42,863 nt of DNA from the NCBI GenBank assembly GCA_002840905.1, contig PHDD01000029.1, positions 1 to 42,863 on the forward strand, given 5' to 3'. Source of the DNA: Bacteroidetes bacterium HGW-Bacteroidetes-4 (GTDB lineage: Bacteria > Bacteroidota > Bacteroidia > Bacteroidales > SZUA-534). The notes beneath the pieces are model-generated. The model did not search any database, had not been told where the DNA came from, and was given only the letters and a program-made list of their open reading frames with translations. Of this stretch, positions 8,121 to 17,760 are shown one piece after another. Each line of letters begins with the position of its first letter. Position 1 is the stretch's first letter. The position numbers were made by a program, and so were the translations under genes.

Positions 8121-10316
8121 ATGAAAAAATTCACCATCGTGTTTTTAGCTGCCCTGATAAGTTTAAACTTATGGGCTCAGGACACCCAGAAAAGAAACAT
8201 CACTATCGGCGATTTGTACAAAACCTATTCGTTCTACCCCAAATCGGTACACGGCATAAATTCAATGAACGACGGTCTACATTATTCCGCTTTATCGGGT
8301 GATACCGCTATAATTAAATACAGCTACAAATCCGGTGATGCCGTTTCGGTAATTGTTACCAGCTCCGAATTAGGAAACAATGCCATTAAAAGCATCCGTA
8401 ACTATGCGTTTAACAACGATGAGTCGAAACTTATTTTTTACGTCAACCGGAACGACATTTACCGGCGCTCATTTACTGCCGATTATTTTGTTTGGGATTT
8501 AAAATCCAAAAAGCTTTATACGGTTTCAAACCAAGGCTCTCAACGTTTGGCCACCCTCTCGCCCGACGGAACCAAAGTTGCTTTTGTTAGAGATAACAAC
8601 CTGTTTATTAACGAGCTGTCCAGTGGTGTCGAGACTCAAATTACCAACGACGGGGAATTCAACCGAATTATTAACGGAGCTCCCGACTGGGTTTACGAAG
8701 AAGAATTTGAATACAACCAGGCTTTCGACTGGTCACCCGATGGAACTTATCTTGCCTATTGCAAATTCGACGAAAGCAAGGTTCCTGTTTTTAATATGAC
8801 TGTTTATGCCGGACTTGCCCCGCGAATTACTGCCAACGAACTCTATCCGCAGAACTATGCATTTAAATATCCCAAAGCAGGCGACAATAACTCGGTAGTT
8901 TCCGTTCATTCGTACCAACTTGCCAGCAAAAAAACAGTAAAGGTCGATGTCGGCAGTGAACCCGATCAATACATTCCCCGTTTAAAATGGTCGCCCAACG
9001 GAAAAATGGTGATCTATCGTTTAAACAGGCTTCAGAATAAACTTGAATTTTTGTATGCCGATGCGGCTACGGGAGCTTCTGAGGTGTTTTATACCGAAGA
9101 AAATCAACGCTATATCGACGAAACGTATTTCGATAACCTGACTTTTTTGAATCAGGGCAAACAATTTATTTATACCAGCGAACGCGATGGCTATGTGCAT
9201 CTATACCTGCACGATGCTCAGGGTAAGCTAATCAATCAGATTACCCGTGGGAGCTTCGATGTAACCGAATACCTGGGCTTTGATGCAAAACGGAAGCTGA
9301 TTTATTACCAGAGTGCTGAACGTTCACCTTTACAACGCGATATTTATGTGATAAAAACCGATGGTTCAGGGAAAAAACAACTCAGTTCAAAGGCGGGCAC
9401 ACACAATGCTGTTTTTAGCAAAGAATTTAACTATTACATCAATTACTTTTCCAATGTCAATACCCCTACGCTGGTAACTTTAAATCAGGCAAACGGGAAA
9501 CAACGAAGAGTTTTGGAAGCCAACGATGCGTTAAAAGCCAAGTTGGAACAAGTGAAATTCAGTCCCAAAGAGTTTTTCAGCTTTACCAGCGACGAAGGAA
9601 TTACCCTTAATGGCTGGATGGTGAAACCTGCCAATTTTGATCCGGATAAAAAATATCCGGTGCTGATGACGCAATACAGCGGACCCAATTCACAGCAGGT
9701 ACTCGACAACTTTAGTATTGGCTGGGAACAGGTTTTGGCTGGCGAAGGTTTTGTGGTGGCTTGTGTCGATGGCCGGGGTACCGGTGCCCGTGGCGAGGAA
9801 TTCCGTAAAGTGACCTACCTGCAATTGGGCAAATACGAAACCATCGATCAAATTGCTACTGCAAAATACCTGGGCAGCCTTCCCTTTGTAGCTGCCGACC
9901 GAATTGGCATTTGGGGATGGAGCTACGGCGGTTTTATGGCCTTAAACTGTCTGACACAGGGTGCCGACTATTTTAAAGCAGGAATTGCCGTTGCTCCGGT
10001 AACCAACTGGCGTTACTACGATAACATTTACACCGAGCGGTTTATGCGCACCCCGCAAGAGAATCCCGAAGGATACGACAACAACTCACCCATTCATCAT
10101 GTTGATCAGTTTAAAGGCAAACTGTTGCTGGTTCACGGTACTGCCGACGATAACGTACACCTTCAAAATTCGCTGGAGTTCTCCGAAGCAATGGTACAAG
10201 CCAACAAACAGTTCGAAATGTTTTATTATACCAACCGCAATCATGGTATTTACGGAGGAAACACCCGCTACCATCTGTACAATAAAATGCTTCAGTTTTT
10301 AAAAGATAATTTGTAA
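8121..10316 (+). CDS. Dipeptidyl peptidase IV (S9B family), exported
   Basis: Releases X-Pro or X-Ala dipeptides from the N-termini of peptides. The first 19 residues (MKKFTIVFLAALISLNLWA, then Q) form a signal peptide, so it acts in the periplasm or at the cell surface. Residues about 40-480 form the beta-propeller, with the DPP-IV double-Glu motif DWVYEEEF near 190-197 that anchors the substrate amino terminus. The alpha/beta hydrolase domain holds GWSYGG (Ser601), the Asp in HGTADDNVH (about 676-677) and His708 in NHGIYGG, a complete triad. At 731 residues it is full length. A peptidase D and an MFS transporter follow, suggesting a peptide-use cluster. There is a homopolymer A-run just after the gene. 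Confidence 0.96.
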   Translation: MKKFTIVFLAALISLNLWAQDTQKRNITIGDLYKTYSFYPKSVHGINSMNDGLHYSALSGDTAIIKYSYKSGDAVSVIVTSSELGNNAIKSIRNYAFNNDESKLIFYVNRNDIYRRSFTADYFVWDLKSKKLYTVSNQGSQRLATLSPDGTKVAFVRDNNLFINELSSGVETQITNDGEFNRIINGAPDWVYEEEFEYNQAFDWSPDGTYLAYCKFDESKVPVFNMTVYAGLAPRITANELYPQNYAFKYPKAGDNNSVVSVHSYQLASKKTVKVDVGSEPDQYIPRLKWSPNGKMVIYRLNRLQNKLEFLYADAATGASEVFYTEENQRYIDETYFDNLTFLNQGKQFIYTSERDGYVHLYLHDAQGKLINQITRGSFDVTEYLGFDAKRKLIYYQSAERSPLQRDIYVIKTDGSGKKQLSSKAGTHNAVFSKEFNYYINYFSNVNTPTLVTLNQANGKQRRVLEANDALKAKLEQVKFSPKEFFSFTSDEGITLNGWMVKPANFDPDKKYPVLMTQYSGPNSQQVLDNFSIGWEQVLAGEGFVVACVDGRGTGARGEEFRKVTYLQLGKYETIDQIATAKYLGSLPFVAADRIGIWGWSYGGFMALNCLTQGADYFKAGIAVAPVTNWRYYDNIYTERFMRTPQENPEGYDNNSPIHHVDQFKGKLLLVHGTADDNVHLQNSLEFSEAMVQANKQFEMFYYTNRNHGIYGGNTRYHLYNKMLQFLKDNL

Positions 10317-10326
10317 ATGATTTTTG

Positions 10327-10363
10327 TACATTTGGCTTTCGCAATCAAAAAAAAAAAAAAAAA
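10327..10363 (+). promoter_or_regulatory. Putative -7 box and 17-nt poly(A) run upstream of pepD
   Basis: TACATTTG at 10327-10334 fits the -7 consensus, but the nearest TTTG (10310-10313) is only 13 nt ahead, so the -33 box is doubtful. A run of 17 A (10347-10363) begins 12 nt further on and would fall at the very start of the transcript. Such a run is prone to slippage. Confidence 0.35.
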
Positions 10364-10426
10364 CTAAATAACTTGCTGCTTTAGTAAAAAAATAAAAAAC
10401 TAAGTAATCAATTCATAAAAAATTAC

Positions 10427-10432
10427 GGAGGA
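10427..10432 (+). promoter_or_regulatory. Strong Shine-Dalgarno sequence of pepD
   Basis: GGAGGA stands 6 nt before the ATG at 10439. This near-perfect anti-16S match is unusual in this window, where most genes have no clear Shine-Dalgarno. It fixes the start and suggests high translation. Confidence 0.7.
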
Positions 10433-10438
10433 TATATA

Positions 10439-11899
10439 ATGAGTAACGAAATCAGAAACCTTGAACCCCAAGCCGTCTGGGAGTATTTTTACCAATTAAC
10501 CCAGGTGCCTCGGCCGTCGAAACACGAAGCCCGCATTCAGGACTTTATGGTTAAGTTTGGAAACGATTTGGGTCTTGAAACCATTAAAGACGAAGTAGGT
10601 AACATCATAATCCGCAAACCCGCTACGGCTGGCATGGAAGATCGCAAAGCAGTTGTTTTGCAAGGCCACCTCGACATGGTTCCTCAGGCCAACAGCGATA
10701 AAAAACACGACTTTACCACCGACCCCATCGAAGCATATATTGATGGCGATTGGGTTACTGCCCGTGGCACCACACTGGGAGCCGACAATGGAATGGGTGT
10801 TGCCGCAGCTATGGCTGTACTTGCCTCGAAAGACATTGCTCACGGACCTGTTGAGGCTTTGTTTACTTCCGACGAAGAAACCGGTATGACCGGCGCCTTT
10901 GGTTTAAAACCCGGCGTATTGAAAGGCGATATTCTGATTAACATGGATTCGGAAGATGAAGGCGAATTATACGTAGGTTGTGCCGGAGGTATTGACGGAA
11001 CATTTACTTTCGATGCCAAATTAAAAGAAGTTCCCAACAATCACGTGGCTTACCGCTTAAGCATTACCGGATTAAAAGGCGGACACTCGGGAATGGACAT
11101 TATTCTGGAACGCGGAAACGCCAACAAAATTCTGTTCCGCTTCCTGCACCTGGCGGCCAAACGTTACCAGGCCCGCATTATGGATGTTGTTGGAGGCAGC
11201 TTACGAAACGCCATTCCCCGCGAAGCCTTTGCAACAGTTGTTGTTCCCGAAGCTAAAACCCAGGAGTTTCTGGCTCACGTAAGTGATTTTGAAGCCGTGG
11301 TTAAAAAAGAATTGGCATCGGCCGATCCCGGCCTTAGCATAAAAGCCCAAGCCACCGAACTTCCCGAAAAAGTTATTTCCGATGGCGTTCAAAGTCGGCT
11401 TACCAAAGCAGTGAACGGATGTCCCAACGGGGTTATCCGCATGAGCATCGATATGCCCGGACTGGTGGAAACCTCGAGCAATTTAGCCGTGGTTAAACTC
11501 GATGGCGATAAAGTAGTAGTTCAATGTTTATTGCGTTCCTCGGTCGATTCGGCCAAAGACGATTTGGCCACATCCATCGGAAGTGTTTTCCGCCTGGCTG
11601 ATGCCGAAGTGTCTTTTAGTGGAGCTTATCCCGGATGGAAACCCAACATGGATTCCGAAGTATTAAAACTGATGCAAAACACCTATAAAAATATGTACGG
11701 ACGAATTCCTGATATTAAAGCCATTCATGCCGGGTTGGAATGTGGTCTATTGGGAGGTGTTTATCCAAACTGGGACATGATTTCGTTTGGACCTACCATT
11801 CGTTCACCCCATTCGCCCGACGAAAAAGTGCATATTGAAAGCGTTGGAAAATTCTTTAACTGGCTCACAGAAACCTTAAAAAATATACCTAAAAAATAA
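10439..11899 (+). CDS. pepD: Aminoacyl-histidine dipeptidase (M20C, PepD)
   Basis: A cytoplasmic zinc dipeptidase that splits Xaa-His and other unspecific dipeptides. Metal-site motifs are visible in order: VLQGHLDMVPQ (about residues 75-85), TLGADNGMGVA, TSDEETGMTGAFGL and, near the C-terminus, HAGLECGLLGG and the FGPTIRSPHSPDE segment. The lid domain begins with LKGGHSGMDI. At 486 residues it matches E. coli PepD, with no signal peptide. It follows the secreted DPP-IV gene by about 120 nt and precedes an MFS gene by 3 nt. That order fits outside cleavage, uptake and inside hydrolysis of dipeptides. Confidence 0.95.
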   Translation: MSNEIRNLEPQAVWEYFYQLTQVPRPSKHEARIQDFMVKFGNDLGLETIKDEVGNIIIRKPATAGMEDRKAVVLQGHLDMVPQANSDKKHDFTTDPIEAYIDGDWVTARGTTLGADNGMGVAAAMAVLASKDIAHGPVEALFTSDEETGMTGAFGLKPGVLKGDILINMDSEDEGELYVGCAGGIDGTFTFDAKLKEVPNNHVAYRLSITGLKGGHSGMDIILERGNANKILFRFLHLAAKRYQARIMDVVGGSLRNAIPREAFATVVVPEAKTQEFLAHVSDFEAVVKKELASADPGLSIKAQATELPEKVISDGVQSRLTKAVNGCPNGVIRMSIDMPGLVETSSNLAVVKLDGDKVVVQCLLRSSVDSAKDDLATSIGSVFRLADAEVSFSGAYPGWKPNMDSEVLKLMQNTYKNMYGRIPDIKAIHAGLECGLLGGVYPNWDMISFGPTIRSPHSPDEKVHIESVGKFFNWLTETLKNIPKK

Positions 11900-11902
11900 T
11901 GT

Positions 11903-13300
11903 ATGACTGACACGATTAAAAAAACCCTCAGAGATTCGAATGTAGCACGTTGGATAGCGTTGCTACTTATCTCATCGACCATGTTCTTTGCCTACTTCTT
12001 TGTTGACGTAGCAGCTCCTTTGCAAAACATGCTTGAAACCGGTTACAAATGGACACCCGAAGTTTTTGGCATGCTGGGTGGTTCAGAATTCTTTCTGAAT
12101 GTATTTGCCGGCTTCCTTATTCTTTCCGGAATTATTCTCGATAAAATGGGCATCCGGTTCACCATAATTACCGCCGGATTAACCATGGTAATTGGTGGAG
12201 CACTTAAGTATTATGCCTTAACCGAAGCTTTTGCTTCGTCGGGCATGTATGTTTGGTTGAGCTCATTTTTTGTAAACATTCCGGCAAGTGCAAAACTGGC
12301 CTTTTTTGGTTTTGCTATTTTCGGAGTTGGAGTCGAGATGGCCGGTATCACCGTTTCGAAAACCATAGTAAAATGGTTCCGCGGTAAAGAAATGGCTTTA
12401 GCTATGGGACTTGAAATGGCTTTGGCCCGTTTGGGAGTATTTGCTGTGTTCCAGCTTAGTCCTGTTTTTGCAGAAAACGGTGGTGTATCGAACTCTGTAT
12501 TCTGGGGATTAGCCTTTCTGTGTGTTGGCTTTATCACCTTCTTTATTTATACCTTTATGGACCGTGCTTTAGATAAAGAAGTGGATGCTGATGGAACATC
12601 CGAACCTACGGAAGAGTTTAAAGTATCGGACATTATGGTTATCTTAACCAACCCGGGATTTTTAGCCATTGCCGGCTTATGTGTACTGTTCTATTCTGCA
12701 ATTTTTCCCTTCCAGAAATTTGCCACCGACATGCTGGCTTCAAAACTGGGAGTCGATTTAAAAACAGCATCTCAGTTCGTATCGTATTTCCCTATTGGTG
12801 CCATGATATTAACTCCACCCATTGGCTTTTTCCTCGATAAAAAAGGCTGGGGAGCCAGTATGATGATGTACGGAGCGATCTTATTAACGGTTTCGCACCT
12901 AATTTTTGCTTTGGTTCCTGCTGAATCGTTTACTGTTTTTGTAGCCATCAGCACCATCGTTATTTTGGGTGTTGCTTTTTCACTGGTTCCTGCTTCCATG
13001 TGGCCTTCACTACCAAAAGTTGTCGAGGACCGTTATTTGGGATCGGCTTACGGCTTAACTTTCTGGATTCAGAACATGGGCTTATTGGGTGTTCCAATTC
13101 TTATTGGCTGGGCGCTTTCCGCATCGAACCCAGGCGTTTCGGAGCAAATTGCAGCCGGTGTTGAAGGCGTGAAATACAATTACATGATTCCCGAGCTTAT
13201 TTTTGCTGGCTTTGGGTTTGCAGCTTTCGGATTAAGCTTTTACCTGAAATACATCGACCGAAAAAAAGGCTATGGTTTGGAGCTTCCGAACAAAAGCTAA
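11903..13300 (+). CDS. MFS transporter, probably for peptides or amino acids
   Basis: A 465-residue protein with about 12 hydrophobic helices in two halves, typical of the major facilitator superfamily. The loop between helices 2 and 3 carries the MFS signature-like ILDKMGIRF. A second copy follows helix 8 (FFLDKKGWG). A long acidic loop (about 215-235) joins the halves. It starts 3 nt after pepD, so the two form an operon; the substrate is therefore plausibly a dipeptide or amino acid, but that rests only on context. A strong terminator follows. Eukaryotic MFSD1, a dipeptide transporter, is a possible distant relative, which I cannot test here. Confidence 0.85.
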   Translation: MTDTIKKTLRDSNVARWIALLLISSTMFFAYFFVDVAAPLQNMLETGYKWTPEVFGMLGGSEFFLNVFAGFLILSGIILDKMGIRFTIITAGLTMVIGGALKYYALTEAFASSGMYVWLSSFFVNIPASAKLAFFGFAIFGVGVEMAGITVSKTIVKWFRGKEMALAMGLEMALARLGVFAVFQLSPVFAENGGVSNSVFWGLAFLCVGFITFFIYTFMDRALDKEVDADGTSEPTEEFKVSDIMVILTNPGFLAIAGLCVLFYSAIFPFQKFATDMLASKLGVDLKTASQFVSYFPIGAMILTPPIGFFLDKKGWGASMMMYGAILLTVSHLIFALVPAESFTVFVAISTIVILGVAFSLVPASMWPSLPKVVEDRYLGSAYGLTFWIQNMGLLGVPILIGWALSASNPGVSEQIAAGVEGVKYNYMIPELIFAGFGFAAFGLSFYLKYIDRKKGYGLELPNKS

Positions 13301-13319
13301 ACCAGACACATTATATAAA

Positions 13320-13350
13320 AACCGCCTTAAACCTGAGGCGGTTTTTTTTT
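13320..13350 (+). terminator. Intrinsic terminator of the pepD-MFS operon
   Basis: AACCGCCT (13320-13327) pairs with AGGCGGTT (13336-13343), and nine T follow (13342-13350). It starts 19 nt past the MFS stop codon. Confidence 0.92.
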
Positions 13351-13416
13351 AACCCAATAATCTATATGTTGCCCTGGTTTTGCTTCAGGATTACTCCTCG
13401 ATATTTCTTGCACCAG

Positions 13417-15219
13417 CTAATCTTCAGTAATATCCATCAGCTTTTCGCGATACGCCGAAAATAATTTCGATTTGCTCACAAAACCCATGTATCGCCCTTT
13501 TTCGCATACAGGAAGGTTCCAGGCCTGGGTCTGGTTAAACTTTTCAATTACCGTGGCCATAGAATCGTTGATATCAAGTATGGCTGGTGGAACATGCATC
13601 AAGTTCATCACACTGGTTTGGTAATAATCTTTATTAAACATGATTTCACGTACGTCGTCGAGTAGGATAATGCCAACCAGAGAGCCTTCCTTATTAATAA
13701 TCGGGTAAATATTTCGCTGCGATAAGGAAATGGCTTGCACTAATCCCTCAAGGGTGGCTTCCTGACTAATGGGGAAAAAATCGGTTTCCACTTCTTTCCG
13801 TAGGTTTAAGAAATGAAGTACCGCTTTGTCTTTATGGTGGGTAACCAACTCACCCCTTTTAGCCAGTTGCGAAGTAATAATATTGTGCGGCGACAAGGCT
13901 TTAGAGGTTACATACGATGTAGTGGTAGCAATCATCAGGGGTACAATCAGTTCGTAGCCACTGGTAATCTCGGCAATTAAAAAAATTCCGGTTAACGGTG
14001 CCTGGAGTACACCTCCCAAAACGCTGGCCATACCTACCAATGCAAAATTATTTACAGCCAGCACATCGGGATTAAACATGTTATTTATCCAGGCAAACAA
14101 ATACCCCAAAACAGCGCCGGTAAACAAAGAGGGGGCAAAAATTCCGCCTATTCCCCCACTCCCGGTGGTAAGAGCTGTGGCTACCACTTTTAAAAGTATC
14201 AGCGCCAGAAAAAAAGCAACAAAAACCCAGGTGGCATCGAGCCAATGAGCAAAAATACTTTCAGTAAAAACAGCGTTGGCTTGTCCGTCAAGCATGGCTT
14301 TCATAATATCGTATCCCTCGCCGTAAAATGCCGGAAACAAAAATATTAGCAGGCCCAAAGCAGGAGCACCAATAAACAAACGACGCATGCGATTCTTTAT
14401 TCCATCAAAAAAGTTTTCGATTCGCAAATAGGTTTGTGTAAAATAATGCGAAACACCTCCAGCTACCACTCCCAAAAGCACATAAAAATGCAAATGCTTC
14501 ACCATAAAATCCTGTTGAACCGTAAATTCAAATAAAATTTCATCGGTAAACAATAACTCAGTAGTTATTGCCCCGCTTATGGAAGCCATTAAAAGGGGAA
14601 TCAATGAAAAACGGTTCATGTCGAGCAACAGTACCTCGAGTGCAAATACAATTCCGGCAATAGGGGTATTAAATATGGCGGCTATGGCTCCAGCAGCACC
14701 ACATCCCAAAAGCAAAGTAATGCTTTTGTAGTTAAGCCGGAACAGTTTTCCGATGGTAGAACCAATGGTGGTTCCCGATGAAATTATTGGCGACTCCAAA
14801 CCGATAGAACCACCAAATCCGGCGGTAAAAATGGCTCCGGTAACTGAAGAATAAATTTTATGCAAACGCATCAGGCTGTTCCGCTTGGCAATGGCATGCA
14901 ATATGGATGCAATGTTATGACTGATGTGATCTTTGATTACATACTGTTTGAACAAATAGGTAGCCAGCAAACCAAAAAAAGGATAAATAATTAAGCGAAA
15001 ATTGCGTGGATCGAATTGCAAATCGCCTTTAAAATAGTTATGCATGTAGAACACGCCAGTTTTAAGCGTCCAGGCAGTAAGCCCCGACAATATACCAACC
15101 ACAACACTTAAAATAAGTAAGAAATTACGATCGCTAAGCTTATTAACCCTCCAGATTAAAAAGGAATCAAACCATTGTTTTGTTTCAGGCTTAGTGAATA
15201 AACGATTGATAAATTTCAT
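13417..15219 (-). CDS. CLC-family chloride channel or transporter with CBS domains
   Basis: A 600-residue membrane protein. The CLC selectivity motifs are clear: GFGGSIGLESP (the Glu matches the gating glutamate), GCGAAGAIAAIFNTPIAG and TGSGGIGGIFAPSLFTGAVLG. After the membrane domain, residues about 455-595 form a pair of CBS domains (IYPIINKEGSLVGIILLDD and WNLPVCEKGRYMGFVSK) that commonly bind adenine nucleotides and tune activity. Whether it is a channel or a chloride/proton exchanger cannot be decided. It is the nearest relative in the window of the CLC protein at 25572-27347. Its stop is about 65 nt from the facing MFS operon terminator. The rel gene lies just upstream on the same strand (30 nt), so they may be co-transcribed. 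Confidence 0.93.
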   Translation of the reverse strand: MKFINRLFTKPETKQWFDSFLIWRVNKLSDRNFLLILSVVVGILSGLTAWTLKTGVFYMHNYFKGDLQFDPRNFRLIIYPFFGLLATYLFKQYVIKDHISHNIASILHAIAKRNSLMRLHKIYSSVTGAIFTAGFGGSIGLESPIISSGTTIGSTIGKLFRLNYKSITLLLGCGAAGAIAAIFNTPIAGIVFALEVLLLDMNRFSLIPLLMASISGAITTELLFTDEILFEFTVQQDFMVKHLHFYVLLGVVAGGVSHYFTQTYLRIENFFDGIKNRMRRLFIGAPALGLLIFLFPAFYGEGYDIMKAMLDGQANAVFTESIFAHWLDATWVFVAFFLALILLKVVATALTTGSGGIGGIFAPSLFTGAVLGYLFAWINNMFNPDVLAVNNFALVGMASVLGGVLQAPLTGIFLIAEITSGYELIVPLMIATTTSYVTSKALSPHNIITSQLAKRGELVTHHKDKAVLHFLNLRKEVETDFFPISQEATLEGLVQAISLSQRNIYPIINKEGSLVGIILLDDVREIMFNKDYYQTSVMNLMHVPPAILDINDSMATVIEKFNQTQAWNLPVCEKGRYMGFVSKSKLFSAYREKLMDITED

Positions 15220-15249
15220 GCACCATCCGTTAAATCAAAAGTTGGGTAT

Positions 15250-17445
15250 TTACTCTTTAATTTCCTGACGCGATACCTGTGAAATACCTTTTACCTTTCC
15301 CAGATTCATTATCAGATTGTTTAAGTCGCTGGTATTATGTACGTAAACATCAATTGTTCCTTCAAAAATGCCGTCGTGACTCTCAAAATTTATGGCTCGC
15401 ATGTTCACATTCAGTTCTTTTGAGATAACTGTGGTCACATCGTTAACAATGCCCATATCGTCGATGCCTTTAAGGGCAATACGTCCCAAAAAGGCCAAAA
15501 GACGTTGGGTGGTCCATTCCACTTTCACTACATTCTGGCTTTCGCTCGAATTAAGGCGAATGGCGTTATCGCACGAATTTTTATGTATAATCAGCACATC
15601 TTCTTCGGCCCGGTAGCCAATTACATCGTCACCCGGAATAGGACTGCAGCATTTGGCTATCTGATAGTTTCGTGTGCTATCGTCAACAACTAAGGGTTTC
15701 GACTTGTCGAATTTTTTCAGGGCATTGGTTTCTACGGGGTTTTCGATTCCCCAGAACTTAATCCATTTGCTTTTGGAGCGCTTTTTTAAGATTTCGGTAA
15801 AAGCTTCCATAGTAAACTTATCCTGCCCGATATTGTAGTATAATTCCTCTTTGTTTCGGGTATTGTAGTGATTGTAAAGTTTTCGGAATACGGTAGAGTT
15901 GGGTTGCATTTTCAATTCGCCCAGTAAAAATTCAAGATGGGTCTTTCCATCGTTGGCCACAATTTTTCGCTTTTCGCGAAACGAAGCTTTCAGGTTCGAT
16001 TTGGCTTTTGCCGTGGTCACAAAATCGAGCCATTGCGTTTCGGGCTGCTGCTTTTGCGAAGTAATAATCTCAATTTGGTCTCCTCCTTGTAATTCGTGAT
16101 TCAACCCCACCAATTTATGATTAACCTTGGCTCCCACTGCATGCAAACCTATTTCGGAATGAATAAAAAAGGCAAAATCCAAAGCGGTTGAACTGCTGGG
16201 TAGTGTAATAATCTCACCCTTTGGCGTAAATACCATTATCTCTGAGGTAAACAGGTTGAGTTTAAATTCATCCAGAAACTCCAGAGCATCCGACTTGGGA
16301 TCTTCCAGCATCTCACGAATCTGCTTAATCCATTTATCCAGTTCACTTTCCTGATGGGTTCCTCCTTTGTATTTCCAGTGCGCTGCGTAACCTTTTTCGG
16401 CAATCTCGTTCATCCGGTTCGAGCGAATTTGCACCTCAACCCATTTGCCACCGGGTCCCATCACGGTTGCGTGCAACGCTTCATAACCATTGGCCTTGGG
16501 CTGACTTACCCAGTCGCGAATCCTGTCGGAACGCGGAATATACATATCGGTAACAATGGAATAAATCGACCAGCACTGAGCTTTTTCGGGTATATTTTCT
16601 TTGGGTTCAAATACAATCCGTATGGCAAACAAATCGTAAACCTCTTCGAAGCTTACTTTTTTCTTTTCCATCTTGTTCCAAATGGAATAGATTGATTTGG
16701 GCCGGCCCGAAATGTCGAATACAAATCCTTCTTCGTTCAGTTTGTTTGTAATGGGCAAAGCAAAGCGATTGATGTAGGTGAGTCGTTTTTGTTCGGTCTC
16801 AATTATATGTTTGCCAATTTCGTAATAATCCTGCGGATGCATGTAACGCAGGCATAAGTCTTCCAATTCGGTTTTAATGCTGTACAAACCCAGGCGATGC
16901 GCCAACGGAGCATAAATAAAAAGGGTTTCACCGGCAATCTTTAACTGCTTGTTTGGTGGCATGGAATCGAGGGTACGCATGTTATGCAAACGGTCGGCCA
17001 GTTTAATGATGATAACCCGCAAATCGTTGGTCATCGTCATCAGAATCTTACGGAAGTTCTCGGCCTGCATATTCGACCGGTTTTCGAACACGCCTGATAT
17101 TTTGGTTAAGCCATCAACAATGGCTGATATTTTTGGCCCAAACTGATGTTCAATATCTTCAACCGTGATGTCGGTATCCTCAACCACATCATGCAGCAAC
17201 GAGGCTATAATAGATTTGGTACCCAGCCCTATCTCGTGCGTTGCAATACGGGCAACAGCAATGGGATGTAGTATATAGGGCTCGCCCGACTTACGCCGAA
17301 TATTCAGGTGCGCATCGTAGGCCATGTTAAAAGCTTTACGGATGCTCTCTTTTTGCTCAGCATTGGTAAAACTGTCGGCCAGACTGAGCAATTCCTGAAA
17401 TTCCCTCAGGATAAGTTTTTTTTCGGCAACCGTAAATTTTTTCAT
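15250..17445 (-). CDS. Bifunctional (p)ppGpp synthetase/hydrolase (RelA/SpoT family)
   Basis: Makes and degrades the alarmones pppGpp and ppGpp. Domain order is that of long Rel proteins. The HD hydrolase domain (about 45-200) has the intact metal motif LLHDVVEDTD and the RLHNMRTLD segment. The synthetase domain (about 225-360) has GRPKSIYSIWNKM and QPKANGYEALHATV. Next come TGS (about 385-450, VFTPKGEIITLP), a conserved-Cys region (CCSPIPGDDVIGY) and an ACT domain at the C-terminus. The intact HDxxED site means it can hydrolyse; the synthetase motifs suggest it can also synthesise. As Bacteroidota often have one long Rel, it is probably the main alarmone enzyme. 731 residues, full length. 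Confidence 0.96.
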   Translation of the reverse strand: MKKFTVAEKKLILREFQELLSLADSFTNAEQKESIRKAFNMAYDAHLNIRRKSGEPYILHPIAVARIATHEIGLGTKSIIASLLHDVVEDTDITVEDIEHQFGPKISAIVDGLTKISGVFENRSNMQAENFRKILMTMTNDLRVIIIKLADRLHNMRTLDSMPPNKQLKIAGETLFIYAPLAHRLGLYSIKTELEDLCLRYMHPQDYYEIGKHIIETEQKRLTYINRFALPITNKLNEEGFVFDISGRPKSIYSIWNKMEKKKVSFEEVYDLFAIRIVFEPKENIPEKAQCWSIYSIVTDMYIPRSDRIRDWVSQPKANGYEALHATVMGPGGKWVEVQIRSNRMNEIAEKGYAAHWKYKGGTHQESELDKWIKQIREMLEDPKSDALEFLDEFKLNLFTSEIMVFTPKGEIITLPSSSTALDFAFFIHSEIGLHAVGAKVNHKLVGLNHELQGGDQIEIITSQKQQPETQWLDFVTTAKAKSNLKASFREKRKIVANDGKTHLEFLLGELKMQPNSTVFRKLYNHYNTRNKEELYYNIGQDKFTMEAFTEILKKRSKSKWIKFWGIENPVETNALKKFDKSKPLVVDDSTRNYQIAKCCSPIPGDDVIGYRAEEDVLIIHKNSCDNAIRLNSSESQNVVKVEWTTQRLLAFLGRIALKGIDDMGIVNDVTTVISKELNVNMRAINFESHDGIFEGTIDVYVHNTSDLNNLIMNLGKVKGISQVSRQEIKE

Positions 17446-17707
17446 ACTTCTAAATTACTTTCACAAGTATAAGCTATTTTTTTCTTAACAAAATACGCCC
17501 CTATGCAGTTTAATGGTTCCTACCCAAAAAATATTGCTTTAAACTTCCTTTATTTCATCCCATAGTAAAAAAACAAATCGGCTTTTTCTTAACACTGCAA
17601 TAATATATATTGCTACAAAGCTTAAACCAGAAGAATAAACGAATTACCAAAGGTAATGATTTTAAAAAGTTATAAAAGCCGGATACTTTAATTGTGAGTG
17701 CTTTTAA
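17446..17707. other. Gap between rel and the serpin gene
   Basis: No gene is seen. It must contain the rel promoter. The only good -7-like match on the minus strand is TACCTTTG (rc of 17648-17655), some 200 nt from the ATG and without a -33 partner, so I do not call it. Confidence 0.4.
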
Positions 17708-17740
17708 GAAAAAAAGCCGGCTCAAAAAAAGCCAGCTTTT
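17708..17740 (-). terminator. Intrinsic terminator of the serpin gene
   Basis: AAAAGCCGGCT (17712-17722) and AGCCAGCTTTT (17730-17740) form a stem of 11 positions with one mismatch. A T-run follows on the minus strand (A residues 17708-17715). It lies 20 nt past the serpin stop. Confidence 0.8.
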
Positions 17741-17760
17741 GGTTTAGGTTCATCCACAGT

